NCBI GenBank assembly: GCA_027485815.1
Contig: JAIXQE010000207.1
Coordinates: 21,801 to 85,800, forward strand
Source of the DNA: Opitutaceae bacterium
GTDB lineage: Bacteria > Verrucomicrobiota > Verrucomicrobiia > Opitutales > Opitutaceae
Length of the DNA: 64,000 nucleotides
Direction of reading: 5' to 3'
This document shows, piece by piece, positions 52,957-62,498 of this stretch (positions within the stretch are counted from its first letter, which is position 1; every line of letters starts with the position of its first letter). The position numbers and the translations under genes are program-made. The notes under the pieces were generated by a model. It was given only the letters and a program-made list of their open reading frames with translations. It was not told the origin of the DNA and searched no databases.

Positions 52957-55655
52957 GACGCGCGGTGCAGCGACTGCTGGCCGCGCTCCTCGGCGCGGCC
53001 GTCGCCGAGGCGGCACTGCCGCCCGCGGCGGCCGCCTTCGTCGAGCGGCACTGCGCGGGCTGTCACGACGACGTCGAACGCAAGGGCGGGCTCGACCTCG
53101 GCGCCCTCAAACTGGATGTCGCGAGCCCCGGGGACCTGGCGCGCTGGGCCCGCATCCACGACCGCGCGGCGGCCGGCGAGATGCCGCCCGAAAACAAGGC
53201 CCGCCCCGAACCCGCCGCGCTCGCCACCTTCCTGCGCGAGCTGGGCGGGGCGCTGCAGGCCGCCGAGGCGCAGCGGATCGCGACCGCCGGCCGCAGCGGC
53301 GCGCGCCGCCTGAACGCGCTCGAGTACGAGAATGCCGTCCGGGACCTGCTCTCCGCCCCCTGGCTCCAGCTCCGCGGCCAGTTTCCCGAGGACGGCGAGG
53401 CGCACCGCTACAACAAGGCCGCCTCCGCCCTCGACGTCTCCCACGTCCACCTCGCCCGTTACCTCAGCGCCGCCGACCACGCCTTCCGCCAGGTGCTGAG
53501 CGTCCGGCACGCGCTCCCGCCCGCCACGGTCACCCGCCACTACGCCCGGGATCAGCGCACCCTCACCGGGAAGTTCAGCGGCAGCATCTTCAACTCCTCG
53601 CCGGACCGGATGACCTACCCGCTCCTCGACCTGACCACGCCGCAGCCGGAGGTCCGGCGCCTGCAGGCGCCGCTGACCGTCGGACCCGCGGATCCGGCCC
53701 AGCGGGAGCGCGAGGCCGTCGGCTGGGTTTCCAGCAACTACGTGACCGGCTTCACCTACCGCTGGGACGGCTTCCGCGCCCCGGTGGCCGGCCGCTACCG
53801 GATCCGCTTCAGCGGGCACACCCTGTGGGCGGCTCCCGGCGGGATCGCCCAGCGTTACGCGGACGAGTCGGATCGCCGGGGCACGCCGCGCCCCCCGAAC
53901 CCCAACGTCCCGAACTATGACCAGCTTTCGCCGGGCCGCACGGTGGAGCCGATCACGGTGTACACGCGCAACGGCGTGCTCAACCGCCGGGTCGGCGGCT
54001 TCGACCTCACCCCGGAGCCCGCCGTGCACGACCTCGGCGAGCTCTGGCTGCTGGCGAACGAGACGCTCGTCCCGGACGCCTCCCGGTTCTACCGCTCCCG
54101 GCCGAACAATTTCCGCAACCCGCTGATGACGCCCGAGGGGACGCCCAGCGTCGCCTTCCGGTGGATGGAGGTCGAGGGCCCCCTGCGGGACGAGACGACG
54201 TTCGCCGGCTACCGCCTGCTCTTCGGCGACCTGCCGCTGCGTCCCGCCCGGCCCGGCGAGGGCGGCGTCGCCGTGCCGGTCGTCCGCGAACTCCCCCGGG
54301 CCGAGGGCGGGCGCAATCCAGGCCAGCGCGTGGAGCCGCTCGGGGAGGAGCGGGTTGAGGTGGAAAGCGCGGACCCGGCCGGCGATGCCCGCCGCCTGCT
54401 GGCCAACTTCGTGGCGCGCGCCTACCGCCGCCCGGTGCGACCCGGCGAGATCGACGCCTTCGCCGCCCTGTTCGACGAACGGCGGGCCGCCGGGCTGGGC
54501 TTCGCGGAGGCGTTGCTGGCCGCCTACACCGCCGTGCTCGCATCCCCCGGGTTCCTCTTCCTTGAGGAGGCGCCCGGCCCCCTCGGCGACCACGCCCTCG
54601 CCACCCGGCTCGCCCTGTTCCTCTGGAATTCGCCGCCCGACGCCCGCCTGCGCGCGCTCGCGGACTCGGGCGCCCTCCGGGAGCCCGCCCAGCTGCGGGC
54701 GGAGACCGAGCGGCTGCTCGCGGATCCCCGCGCGGAGCGCTTCCGCGACGCGTTCCTCGATTACTGGCTCGACCTGCGGAAGATGGAGGACTCCACCCCC
54801 TCCACCACCCTCTACAACGATTACTACCTCGACGACGCGCTGACGGAGGCCGCCACGGCGGAAACCCGCCTCTACTTCGCCGAGCTGCTCGCGCACAACC
54901 GCCCGGCTCGGCTGATCGCGGACGCCGATTTCACCTACCTCAACGAGCGGCTCGCCCTCCACTACGGGATCAGCGGGGTCACCGGAATCGCGATGCGGCG
55001 CGTCCCGCTGCCCGCCGACAGTCCGCGCGGCGGCTTCCTCACGCAGGCGAGCGTGCTCAAGGTGACCGCCAACGGCACGACGACCTCCCCGGTCCTGCGC
55101 GGCAAGTGGATCGTCGAGCGCATCCTGGGCATCGACATCCCGCCGCCGCCGCCGGTCGCGGCCGTGGAGCCCGACATCCGCGGCGCGGTGACGATCCGGG
55201 AACAACTCGCCCGCCACCGTGAGGACGCCTCCTGCGCCTCCTGCCACCGGAAGATGGACCCGCCCGGCTTCGCGCTCGAAAGCTTCGACGTGCTCGGGGG
55301 CTGGCGGGATCGCTACCGCGCGATCGCGGAGGAGAAGCCCGCGCTCCGCGGCCTCGGCAAGAACGGGCAGCCTTTCGCCTTCCACCTCGCGCTCCCGGTG
55401 GACGCGAGCGGCGAGCTGCCCGATGGCCGGCCGTTCCACGACATCCGCGAGTTCAAGCGCCTGATCCGGAGCGACGAGGAGGCGCTCGCGCGCAACTTCG
55501 CCCGGCAGCTCCTGCTCTTCGCCACCGGCGCCCCGGCCCATTTCAGCGATCGCGACGAGGTCGAGCGCATCCTCGGGGAGGCCCGGGGCGACGGCTACGG
55601 CCTGCGTTCCCTGGTCCACGCGGTCGTCCAGAGCCGCCTCTTCCGCGAGAAGTGA
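52953..55655 (+). CDS. Exported dihaem DUF1587/1592/1588/1585 protein (PSCyt3-type)
   Basis: 900-residue exported protein, signal peptide about 1-21. Order: cytochrome-like segment C34-A-G-C-H38; DUF1587 (about 117-185, [16 protein letters not shown]); a carbohydrate-binding-like beta domain (about 215-400, [30 protein letters not shown]); DUF1595 (about 475-535); DUF1592 (about 540-670, [23 protein letters not shown]); DUF1588 (about 680-790), ending with a second haem motif CASCH followed by [14 protein letters not shown]; and DUF1585 (about 810-900). It is coupled by ATGA overlap to the DUF1552 gene. The family role is not established; electron transfer in breakdown of an extracytoplasmic substrate is inference. 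Confidence 0.92.
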   Translation: MRRAVQRLLAALLGAAVAEAALPPAAAAFVERHCAGCHDDVERKGGLDLGALKLDVASPGDLARWARIHDRAAAGEMPPENKARPEPAALATFLRELGGALQAAEAQRIATAGRSGARRLNALEYENAVRDLLSAPWLQLRGQFPEDGEAHRYNKAASALDVSHVHLARYLSAADHAFRQVLSVRHALPPATVTRHYARDQRTLTGKFSGSIFNSSPDRMTYPLLDLTTPQPEVRRLQAPLTVGPADPAQREREAVGWVSSNYVTGFTYRWDGFRAPVAGRYRIRFSGHTLWAAPGGIAQRYADESDRRGTPRPPNPNVPNYDQLSPGRTVEPITVYTRNGVLNRRVGGFDLTPEPAVHDLGELWLLANETLVPDASRFYRSRPNNFRNPLMTPEGTPSVAFRWMEVEGPLRDETTFAGYRLLFGDLPLRPARPGEGGVAVPVVRELPRAEGGRNPGQRVEPLGEERVEVESADPAGDARRLLANFVARAYRRPVRPGEIDAFAALFDERRAAGLGFAEALLAAYTAVLASPGFLFLEEAPGPLGDHALATRLALFLWNSPPDARLRALADSGALREPAQLRAETERLLADPRAERFRDAFLDYWLDLRKMEDSTPSTTLYNDYYLDDALTEAATAETRLYFAELLAHNRPARLIADADFTYLNERLALHYGISGVTGIAMRRVPLPADSPRGGFLTQASVLKVTANGTTTSPVLRGKWIVERILGIDIPPPPPVAAVEPDIRGAVTIREQLARHREDASCASCHRKMDPPGFALESFDVLGGWRDRYRAIAEEKPALRGLGKNGQPFAFHLALPVDASGELPDGRPFHDIREFKRLIRSDEEALARNFARQLLLFATGAPAHFSDRDEVERILGEARGDGYGLRSLVHAVVQSRLFREK

Positions 55656-55685
55656 CAGCCACCCGCACCGCGGCAGCGCACCGGC

Positions 55686-57227
55686 CTAACCCGGACCGGC
55701 GTAGGCGGCGAGCAACGCGACGAGCTGGTCCAACTCCTCCCGCGCGCTCGGCGTCCCGGCGGCCGGCGCGTGCCGGTTGAGCAGGAGCGCGAACGCCAGC
55801 CGCTCGCCCCCGGCGGTGGTGAGGTAGCCGGAAAGCGCGTTGGCCCAGCGCAGCGTGCCGGTCTTGGCGCGGACGTTGCCCTCGGCCGCCGTGCCCCGCA
55901 GCCGCGTGCGGAGCGTCCCGTCCCGACCCGCGACCGGCAGGGAGGCCTCGAAGTCCCGGGCCGCGGGATGCCGCGCCATCGCCACGAGCAGGCCGACGGT
56001 GGCGCGGGCGGTGAGCAGGTTGTTCCGCGAGAGGCCCGAGCCCTCCTCAAACCGCACCTCCGCCGGATCGATCCCGGTGCGCCCGAGGAATTCCCGCAGG
56101 GCCTCGAGGGCGAGCGCCTCGCCAGTGCGATGCGGAGGGGTGGACGGCCCGCGCCGCAACTCGCCCAGATGCCCGAAGATCAGGTCCGTCTCGAGGTTCT
56201 GGGACGGCTTCATGAACTCCGCCACCAGCTCCCGCAGCGGGGGGGAAACCAACTCCCCGAGCCGGACAGACCCCGCGGGAACCGGGCTCGGATCCGGCCA
56301 ACGCACGGCCCGGGCCCGACCGACGACCGCAATGCCCGCCCGCGCCAAGGCGGCGCGCAGGGCCGCCGCATACCATTCCGCGGGACGAGGCACCGTGACG
56401 TTGACCACCTCGGGGCGGCCTCCCGCGGGCAGCGTCCCCCAGAGATGGACCCGCGCCTCGCCCGCCAGCCGGCGCACCACCACCTGCGCCGGGACGTCCG
56501 CGGCTCCCGTGCGCAGGCGGGACAGGACCTCGAGTCCCGTGTCCGGCTGGCGCCACGCGAGCGTTACGGCTCCACCGGGCGCGGGCGCCGGCGTGAGGTC
56601 TAACTCCGCATAGTTCTGCTCCAGGCTCACGCCGGAGAGTTCGGCCCCGTACCAGTCATTGAGGTCATCGGCCGTCCAACCCGAACCCTGCGGCGGTTGG
56701 TGAAACCACGTGGCGTCGGCGACGAGGTCCCCCTCGATGCGCTGGACGCCTGCGCGCCGCAGGAGGTCCACGACCGCGCCGAAGATCGATTCAAAGGACC
56801 GGTCGGTGCCCCGCACGCGCCAGCTGGGATCGCCCCGGCCCGCGATGAACAGGTCCCCCCGCACGGTTCCGGAGGCATCCGGCGCCACGGAGGCCAGCAC
56901 CGGCGTGCGGATCCGGTGATCCGGACCGAGGACGTCGAGCGCGAGCGCCCCGGCGAATAGCTTGCTGTTGGAGGCCGGACTCATCAGCCGACGCGGCTCG
57001 TGCTCGAACCAGACCTGACCGGAGGCGAGGGACACGACCTGCCCCCCCCAGAGCCCGCCGTGGAAGCGCTCGTCGCGCAGGTGCTGGTCGAGTTGCTCCC
57101 GCAGTTCCTGCAGCGTGGCGGGGGCGGCGGCCGGCGCGGCCCGCAGCGGGGCATTCAGCCCGAGGACGAGGAGGAGAACGGCGGGGACCAGGCGCGGGAT
57201 CACGCGGCGGAGGCTGGGCGGGATCAC
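55686..57227 (-). CDS. dacB: D-Ala-D-Ala carboxypeptidase/endopeptidase, PBP4 type (S13)
   Basis: Periplasmic peptidoglycan enzyme, 513 aa from GTG 57227, with a signal peptide containing PAVLLLVLGLNAPLRA. The three penicillin-binding motifs are present: SxxK as S86-N-S-K89 (MSPASNSKLFAG), SxN in SGLSRNNLLTA, and KTG in RAKTGTLRWAN. The extra domains between motifs 1 and 2 (about 110-300) match PBP4. Two in-frame GTGs (57227, 57203) and a TTG just upstream are possible starts; I took the one giving the full basic N-terminus. Divergent from the symporter gene. Confidence 0.93.
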   Translation of the reverse strand: MIPPSLRRVIPRLVPAVLLLVLGLNAPLRAAPAAAPATLQELREQLDQHLRDERFHGGLWGGQVVSLASGQVWFEHEPRRLMSPASNSKLFAGALALDVLGPDHRIRTPVLASVAPDASGTVRGDLFIAGRGDPSWRVRGTDRSFESIFGAVVDLLRRAGVQRIEGDLVADATWFHQPPQGSGWTADDLNDWYGAELSGVSLEQNYAELDLTPAPAPGGAVTLAWRQPDTGLEVLSRLRTGAADVPAQVVVRRLAGEARVHLWGTLPAGGRPEVVNVTVPRPAEWYAAALRAALARAGIAVVGRARAVRWPDPSPVPAGSVRLGELVSPPLRELVAEFMKPSQNLETDLIFGHLGELRRGPSTPPHRTGEALALEALREFLGRTGIDPAEVRFEEGSGLSRNNLLTARATVGLLVAMARHPAARDFEASLPVAGRDGTLRTRLRGTAAEGNVRAKTGTLRWANALSGYLTTAGGERLAFALLLNRHAPAAGTPSAREELDQLVALLAAYAGPG

Positions 57228-57308
57228 CCGACGCCGCAACGCGCTTCCGGTCCGGAACGGGAAATTCCTCGCCTGCCCGACGCCGGGGCGGCTAGCTCGC
57301 CTCACCCC

Positions 57309-58844
57309 ATGAACTCCTACTTCAGCGTCGGCGACTGGGTAATCATCATCGGCTATCTGCTCGCGATGATCGCGTTGGGCGCCTGGTTCGGCAAGGACCA
57401 GCGCACCACCCGGGATTACTTCCTCGGCAGCCGCGATATCCCGTGGTGGGGCATCGGCGCCTCGATCATCGCGACCGAGACCAGCGCCCTGACGATCATC
57501 GGCGTCCCCGCGATCGCCTACGCGGGCAACCTGGGGTTCCTGCAGATGATCCTCGGGTACGTGATCGCCCGGGTGATCCTCGCCGTGGTGATGGTGCCGC
57601 ATTATCTCCGCGGTGAAATCTTCTCCCCTTACCAGCTGCTGGAGCAGCACCTCGGGCGCGGGCCGCGCCGGCTCGCCGGAGCCCTCTTCCTTTTCCTTGA
57701 GCCGCTCTCCGCGGGGGTTCGCGTCTATGTCGCGTGCATCCCCATCCGCCTGATGCTGGGGGACAGCATCTGCAGCCTCGGCGGCCTGACCGACCCGATC
57801 TTCGGCGCCATTCTGCTCTTCGTCGTCCTTTCGGTCGTCTACACCTACATCGGCGGGATGAAGGCCGTGGTCTGGACGGACGCGGTGCAGATGGTCCTCT
57901 TCATCGCCGGCGGTATCTTCGCGCTGGTCCACCTCGGCAGCATGATCGAAGGCGGCCTCGCGGGGGGCCTCGCCCAGGCGGCGGCAGCGGGCAAGACGGA
58001 GTGGCTGCGCACCGATTTCACCCTCGGGGCGCCGTTCAACCTCTGGATGGGGCTGATCGGCGGCACCTTCCTCGTGCTGTCGTCCCACGGGGCGGACCAG
58101 CTGATCGTGCAGCGCGTCCTCGCCTGCCGCGACGTCGCCGAGGGGCGGAAGGCGCTCGTGTTCAGCGCGGTGCTGATTTTCCCGCTGTTCCTCCTCTTCC
58201 TCCTCGTGGGCACCCTGCTGTGGGTTTATTACCAGAGCCACCCGTTCCAGATTCCGCTCCCGGAGAGCCGGCCGGGGATCAAGTCGAACGACTTCATCTT
58301 CCCGATCTACATCGTGACCGAGATGCCCTATCTGATGAAGGGCTTCCTGATCGTCGCGATCCTGGCCGCGGCGATGTCCTCGATCAGTTCGGCGGTCTCG
58401 GCCCTCGCCTCGGTGTCGACGATGGACTTTCTCAAGCCCGCGCTGCCGGGACGAAGCGATGAGTTCTTCCTCCGTTTCAGCCGCCACTCCACGCTCGTCT
58501 GGGCGGGGATCCTGGTCTTCGTGGCGTGGCTGACGCGCGAGGTCACGTTCGTGCTCAACGCGGCGTTCTCCCTGCGCGGCCTCACGAGCGGCGCCCTGCT
58601 CGGGGCGCTGGCGCTGGCGCTCTTCGGGCGCGGCGTGGGCCCGCGGGCGACGGTCGTGGGGATGCTCGCCTCGTTCGCCGTGATGAACCTGATCTACTGG
58701 CCTGCCACCATGCCCGCGACGCGCGAGTGGTGGCTGCGCATCTTCGGCGGCGAGGTCTTCTGGCCCTGGTTCACGCTGATCGGTTTCCTGATCACCGTCG
58801 TGGTGGCCGGGCTGCTCCGACCACGCGCCGCCCGTTCGGCCTAG
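57309..58844 (+). CDS. Sodium:solute symporter (SSS family)
   Basis: Inner-membrane transporter, 511 aa, about 13 hydrophobic segments starting with WVIIIGYLLAMIALGAWFG. TRDYFLGSRDIPWWGIGASIIATETSALT (about 32-62) is the SSS signature; YIGGMKAVVWTDAVQM (about 178-193) is another, and AAAMSSISSAVSALASVSTMDF (about 354-375) forms the sodium-binding helix 8. Substrate unknown; the sequence type is common for sugar, sialic-acid-like or organic-acid symporters. The leader before the ATG is CGCCTCACCCC. Its stop overlaps the convergent ggt stop (CTAG). Confidence 0.93.
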   Translation: MNSYFSVGDWVIIIGYLLAMIALGAWFGKDQRTTRDYFLGSRDIPWWGIGASIIATETSALTIIGVPAIAYAGNLGFLQMILGYVIARVILAVVMVPHYLRGEIFSPYQLLEQHLGRGPRRLAGALFLFLEPLSAGVRVYVACIPIRLMLGDSICSLGGLTDPIFGAILLFVVLSVVYTYIGGMKAVVWTDAVQMVLFIAGGIFALVHLGSMIEGGLAGGLAQAAAAGKTEWLRTDFTLGAPFNLWMGLIGGTFLVLSSHGADQLIVQRVLACRDVAEGRKALVFSAVLIFPLFLLFLLVGTLLWVYYQSHPFQIPLPESRPGIKSNDFIFPIYIVTEMPYLMKGFLIVAILAAAMSSISSAVSALASVSTMDFLKPALPGRSDEFFLRFSRHSTLVWAGILVFVAWLTREVTFVLNAAFSLRGLTSGALLGALALALFGRGVGPRATVVGMLASFAVMNLIYWPATMPATREWWLRIFGGEVFWPWFTLIGFLITVVVAGLLRPRAARSA

Positions 58845-60541
58845 CGGCCAACGGCGGCGCCGTCGGGCGGACGCCGGTCGAAGCCTCCCTCGAGGAGGCC
58901 CTCGCCCGCCCGATGCAGAATGAGCTCCGCGGCCCCTTGGTTGGCGGGCGCCTCGAACACCGTGTGGCCCATCCCCCGCAGCAACGTGAGGGTGTCCGCG
59001 GACAGGGCATGGCGCTCGTGCACGATGCGGTCCGGCAACCACTGGTGGTGAATGCGGCCGGCATCGACCGCCTCCTGGGCGTTCATCTCCCAATCGACCA
59101 CGTTGAGGATTGTGCCCAGCACCGTGTTGATGATCGTCCGTCCGCCCGGCGAACCAGTCACGAGGAGTAACTTTCCGTCCTTCACCACGATGGTGGGCGT
59201 CATGCTGGAGAGCATCCGCTTGCCCGGTTGCGCGAGGTTGGGGGCCGTCCCGATCAGGCCCTTCTCATCGGTCAGCCCGGGGGCGGCGTTGAAGTCTCCC
59301 ATCTCGTTGTTCAGCAGGAAACCCGCGCCGGGCACCACGATGTAGGATCCATACGCGTACTCGAGGGTGTAGGTCAGCGCGACCGCGTTGCGCTCCCGGT
59401 CGACCACCGAAAGATGGGTGGTCTCGGGCGATTCGGCGGGCCAGGCGAAGGAGGCGGGCGAGGAGACCGAGGCGCGCCGGAGGTTGATCGTTCGCCGCAG
59501 CTCGGCTGCATACTCCTTCGAAATCAGCCGGGCCACCGGGATGTCCGGGACAAAATCAGGGTCGGCGATGGATTGCGCCCGGTCGGCGAAGGCCCGCCGC
59601 ATCGCCTCCGCCATCCGGTGCACGACGGCCGCGGAGCCGTGGCCGAGGCTCCGTAGGTCGTAACCCTCGAGGATGTTGAGCATCTGGATGACCGCGATCC
59701 CGCCGGAGCTGGGCGGCGGCATCCCGAGGATCTCGTGGCCGCGGTACGTTCCCCGCACGACCTCCCGCTTGCGAGGCTGGTAGGCGCGGAGATCCGCCCG
59801 CGTGATCAAGCCGTCGTTCGCCCGCATCTCCCGCTCGATCAACTCCGCCGTCTCCCCGGCGTAGAATCCCTCCGGCCCCTGCTCCGCGATCCGCTCGAGC
59901 GTGCGCGCGAGATCCGGTTGCCGGAGGATGTCCCCCGCCTCGTAGGGCACGCCATCCTTGGAAAACTGCGCCAGCGAGGCCGGGTACCGCCTGAACTGGG
60001 GCAGCACGCCCTTCAGGGAGCGCGCAAGGCCGTGCGTGACCTCGAATCCCTCCCGCGCCAGCCGCACCGCGGGCAGGACCAGTTCCTTCCACGGACGCCG
60101 ACCGTGCTCGCGCCAAGCCAGGTGCAGCCCGGCGACGGTGCCGGGCACGCCCACCGCGCGGTGGCTCAGGTGGTGGCGGTCGAAGTCATACTTGCCGTCC
60201 CGCAGCCACATCTCCGGCGAGGATCCGACCGGCGCGGTCTCGCGGAAGTCATAGGCCTGCGGGGAACCCGCCGCGGGGCGATAGACGATGAAACCGCCGC
60301 CGCCGATGTTGCCGGCCGTCGGATGGGTCACCGCGAGGGCGAAGGCGGTGGCGACCGCGGCATCGATCGCGTTTCCGCCGTCCAGCAGCACCTGGTGACC
60401 GATGCGCGAGGCGTGCCCCTCCTGGGACACGACCATCCCCTCGCGCGCCCACACCGGAGCCGATCCGGCGAACGCCCGGGAAGGCAGCAGGGTCAGGGCG
60501 GCGAGGCCGACAACGGTGAAACCACGGGCGAGCAGCGACAT
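58841..60541 (-). CDS. ggt: Gamma-glutamyltransferase
   Basis: Periplasmic Ntn-hydrolase, 566 aa, transferring or hydrolysing gamma-glutamyl groups (for example from glutathione). Signal peptide about 1-25. Large subunit has VLLDGGNAIDAAVATAFALAVTHPTAGNIGGGG (about 52-84). Autocleavage and catalytic Thr374 in SPETTHLSVVDRERNAVALTYTL; small subunit has SSMTPTIV and GSPGGRTIINTVLG. All family hallmarks are intact. Convergent with the symporter; the stops share CTAG. Confidence 0.96.
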   Translation of the reverse strand: MSLLARGFTVVGLAALTLLPSRAFAGSAPVWAREGMVVSQEGHASRIGHQVLLDGGNAIDAAVATAFALAVTHPTAGNIGGGGFIVYRPAAGSPQAYDFRETAPVGSSPEMWLRDGKYDFDRHHLSHRAVGVPGTVAGLHLAWREHGRRPWKELVLPAVRLAREGFEVTHGLARSLKGVLPQFRRYPASLAQFSKDGVPYEAGDILRQPDLARTLERIAEQGPEGFYAGETAELIEREMRANDGLITRADLRAYQPRKREVVRGTYRGHEILGMPPPSSGGIAVIQMLNILEGYDLRSLGHGSAAVVHRMAEAMRRAFADRAQSIADPDFVPDIPVARLISKEYAAELRRTINLRRASVSSPASFAWPAESPETTHLSVVDRERNAVALTYTLEYAYGSYIVVPGAGFLLNNEMGDFNAAPGLTDEKGLIGTAPNLAQPGKRMLSSMTPTIVVKDGKLLLVTGSPGGRTIINTVLGTILNVVDWEMNAQEAVDAGRIHHQWLPDRIVHERHALSADTLTLLRGMGHTVFEAPANQGAAELILHRAGEGLLEGGFDRRPPDGAAVGR

Positions 60542-60593
60542 CCTGCGACCCTGCCGGACGGCATCGATGAGTCAAACGCCGCCGCCCCAGGCG

Positions 60594-61544
60594 TCAGCGC
60601 CCGGCCGCGGCGCGCAGGCGCTCCTTGGCGCGTAACATCACCCGCAGCGGGTGCACTTCTTCCTCGGAGGTGAGCGGCATCGGCGTGCCCGCCACGAGCT
60701 GCGCGGCGAAGGCGTCGAAGTAATCCGGTCCCGGAGTGCGGTCGAGGGGCTCGCTCACGCCCTCGCGCCGGACCAAGCGCGTGCGGGCGCCGCCGTCGGC
60801 CGACTCGATGAACCCGCGGGTGCCGAAGATCCGCAAGGTTTCGTTACCGTGCGGCAGGCCGGGAGCCCCGGGGTTCAGATAATTGATCACGAGGGTCACC
60901 AACCCGCCGTTCTCCAGGCGGCCCTGGGCGATCGCGGCGAGCTTCCCCTCCCCCTGCTCCGCCGCCGGCTTGCCGAAACGGGTCTCATCCGCCGTCAGCG
61001 CGGCCATCCGCACGCCACCCGCGTGCTCGACCATCCGGGCCCCGTGGATGCCGGCCTGCAGGAACAGGCCGCCGTCGATCGCCTCGTCCTGCGGGCGCGC
61101 GGCGCCGTACCGGTAGGACTTCTGCACCAGCACCTGGACCACTTCGCCGATGTCGCCCGCCTGCACGTGCCGGCGGATGGCGGCGTAGGGCGCGGCGAAG
61201 ACGGTGCCCGCCATCTCGCGGAACTCGCGCCCCGAACGGCGGGCGGCGGCGAGGATGGAGTCCAGCTCCGCCTCGGTCAGCGCGGAGGGCTTCTCCGCGT
61301 ACACGTGGCGGCCCGCCTCCAGGCAGCGGATGGCGTCGCGCGCCTGGTCCGCCCGCCGAGGGGAGCACAGCACGACGAGGCCGACGGCCGGGTCGGCCAG
61401 CACGGCCTCGAGGCCGGCGACGACCTTGACGCCCTCGGGCGGGTTGGTCTGGCGAACCCCGGCGACGGCGACGAGCCGGGCGTGGGGGTGATCGCGAAAC
61501 TTCTCGAAGCGGAGCTGGTGTCCATTTCCGCCGTAAAGCGCCAC
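60594..61544 (-). CDS. Gfo/Idh/MocA-family oxidoreductase, N-terminus interrupted by an in-frame stop
   Basis: NAD(P)-dependent oxidoreductase of 316 aa if started at the GTG at 61544. EKPSALTEAELDSIL is the family's EKP segment; the catalytic domain has a DGGLFLQAGIHGARM (about 170-184) motif. From this start the first beta strand is truncated: the frame upstream reads R-I-G-V-A-L-Y-G-G-N-G, the natural strand-loop start, but the codon before it is TAG (61554-61556). Directly upstream in the same frame stands a signal peptide (see the entry at 61554-61634). So the gene may be an exported enzyme cut by a nonsense mutation, or a sequencing error. If GTG 61544 is used, a cytosolic but shortened protein results. 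Confidence 0.8.
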   Translation of the reverse strand: MALYGGNGHQLRFEKFRDHPHARLVAVAGVRQTNPPEGVKVVAGLEAVLADPAVGLVVLCSPRRADQARDAIRCLEAGRHVYAEKPSALTEAELDSILAAARRSGREFREMAGTVFAAPYAAIRRHVQAGDIGEVVQVLVQKSYRYGAARPQDEAIDGGLFLQAGIHGARMVEHAGGVRMAALTADETRFGKPAAEQGEGKLAAIAQGRLENGGLVTLVINYLNPGAPGLPHGNETLRIFGTRGFIESADGGARTRLVRREGVSEPLDRTPGPDYFDAFAAQLVAGTPMPLTSEEEVHPLRVMLRAKERLRAAAGR

Positions 61545-61553
61545 GCCGATCCG

Positions 61554-61634
61554 CTACGCCGCCGGGAGCGCGCCACCGAAACTGGCCAGAAAACCGAGGA
61601 GCAGGAGACGGGCCGAAGCCCGAAGCGGGTTCAT
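61554..61634 (-). pseudogene. Signal-peptide fragment in frame with the 60594-61544 oxidoreductase
   Basis: A 26-codon reading frame starting at ATG 61634 and ending in TAG at 61554-61556. It encodes an arginine-containing n-region, the hydrophobic stretch LLLLGFLASFGGA and an LPAA cleavage-like end, a convincing Sec signal peptide. The next codon after the TAG continues in the same frame into the Rossmann start of the oxidoreductase. The natural reading is one exported oxidoreductase (about 346 codons) broken at its junction. Confidence 0.7.
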
Positions 61635-61718
61635 CGCGCTCAGGCAAGCGGCCGCCGCACGGGTGCGCAACGCGAAGTCGCGCTTGCCTCCCGGCCGGCC
61701 CGGAGCCCCTTCTCGACC

Positions 61719-62492
61719 GTGCCCCGTCGCCCCCGTTTCCGCCGCTTCCTCGGGATCGACTATTCCGGGGCCGCCACGCCCGAGACGCGGCTGCCCGGCC
61801 TGCGCGTCTATGCGGCGGAGGATCCGGCCGAGCCCCCGCGCGAGATCACCGGACCGGGGCCAGGCGGGCGCTGGAGCCGGCGCGAACTCGCCGCGTGGCT
61901 CACCGCCTCGCTGGCCGCCGGTCCCCCTACCCTCGTCGGCATTGACCACGGACTCTCGTGCCCGCTCGCCTACTTTGAACGGCACGCGCTGCCCCCGCGG
62001 TGGGACGCCTTCCTCGCCGACTTCGTCCAGCACTGGCCCGCGCACCAGCCCGGCGTGACCGTCCGTGCGCTCCGCGCCCACCACGCGCGGATCGGCGATC
62101 CGCGCTGGCGGCGGCCCTGCGAACGGCGCACCGGAGCCAAATCCGTTTTTCATTTCGATGTTCCCGGCAGCGTCGCCACCTCAACCCACGCCGGGCTCGC
62201 GTGGGTGGGACACTTGCGCACCGAGTTGGGCACCAGCCTCCACTGCTGGCCGTTCGATGGCTGGCAACCGCCCCCTGGCCGTCACGTGCTGGCGGAGATT
62301 TATCCGGCTCGCTGGAGCGCGGGCTGGCCGCGGGACGGGCGTACGCCGGACCAGCAGGACGCCTTCGCCACGGCGGCCGCCCTCGCCGCCGCGGACTTTT
62401 CGGGAGAATTGGAGGACTGGCTCGAACCCCGGCTGCCACCGGAGGAAAAGGCGGCGGCGCGCCTCGAGGGCTGGATCCTGGGCGTCAGCTGA
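61719..62492 (+). CDS. DUF429-like (RNase H-fold) protein
   Basis: 257-residue cytosolic protein resembling DUF429, a family with an RNase H/actin-like fold and predicted nuclease activity. Features: FLGIDYSGAA at the N-terminus (acidic strand 1), LVGIDHGLSCPLAYF, GAKSVFHFDVPGSVATSTHAGL, HVLAEIYPARW and DQQDAFATAAALA, in the order of DUF429 proteins. The start is taken as GTG 61719, just before RRPRFRRFLGID; no ATG lies in a better place. Isolated gene between the oxidoreductase and an exported protein; 174 bases upstream hold only the signal-peptide fragment on the other strand. Confidence 0.72.
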   Translation: MPRRPRFRRFLGIDYSGAATPETRLPGLRVYAAEDPAEPPREITGPGPGGRWSRRELAAWLTASLAAGPPTLVGIDHGLSCPLAYFERHALPPRWDAFLADFVQHWPAHQPGVTVRALRAHHARIGDPRWRRPCERRTGAKSVFHFDVPGSVATSTHAGLAWVGHLRTELGTSLHCWPFDGWQPPPGRHVLAEIYPARWSAGWPRDGRTPDQQDAFATAAALAAADFSGELEDWLEPRLPPEEKAAARLEGWILGVS

Positions 62493-62498
62493 GGCGGC

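Noticed and set aside
61554..61556. Programmed readthrough or recoding of the TAG
   Set aside because: No sign of a recoding element or pyrrolysine genes in the window; a nonsense mutation or sequence error is simpler.
60651..61718. Upstream extension of the DUF429-like frame
   Set aside because: It lies opposite the oxidoreductase coding region and has shadow composition; family similarity begins only near 61740.
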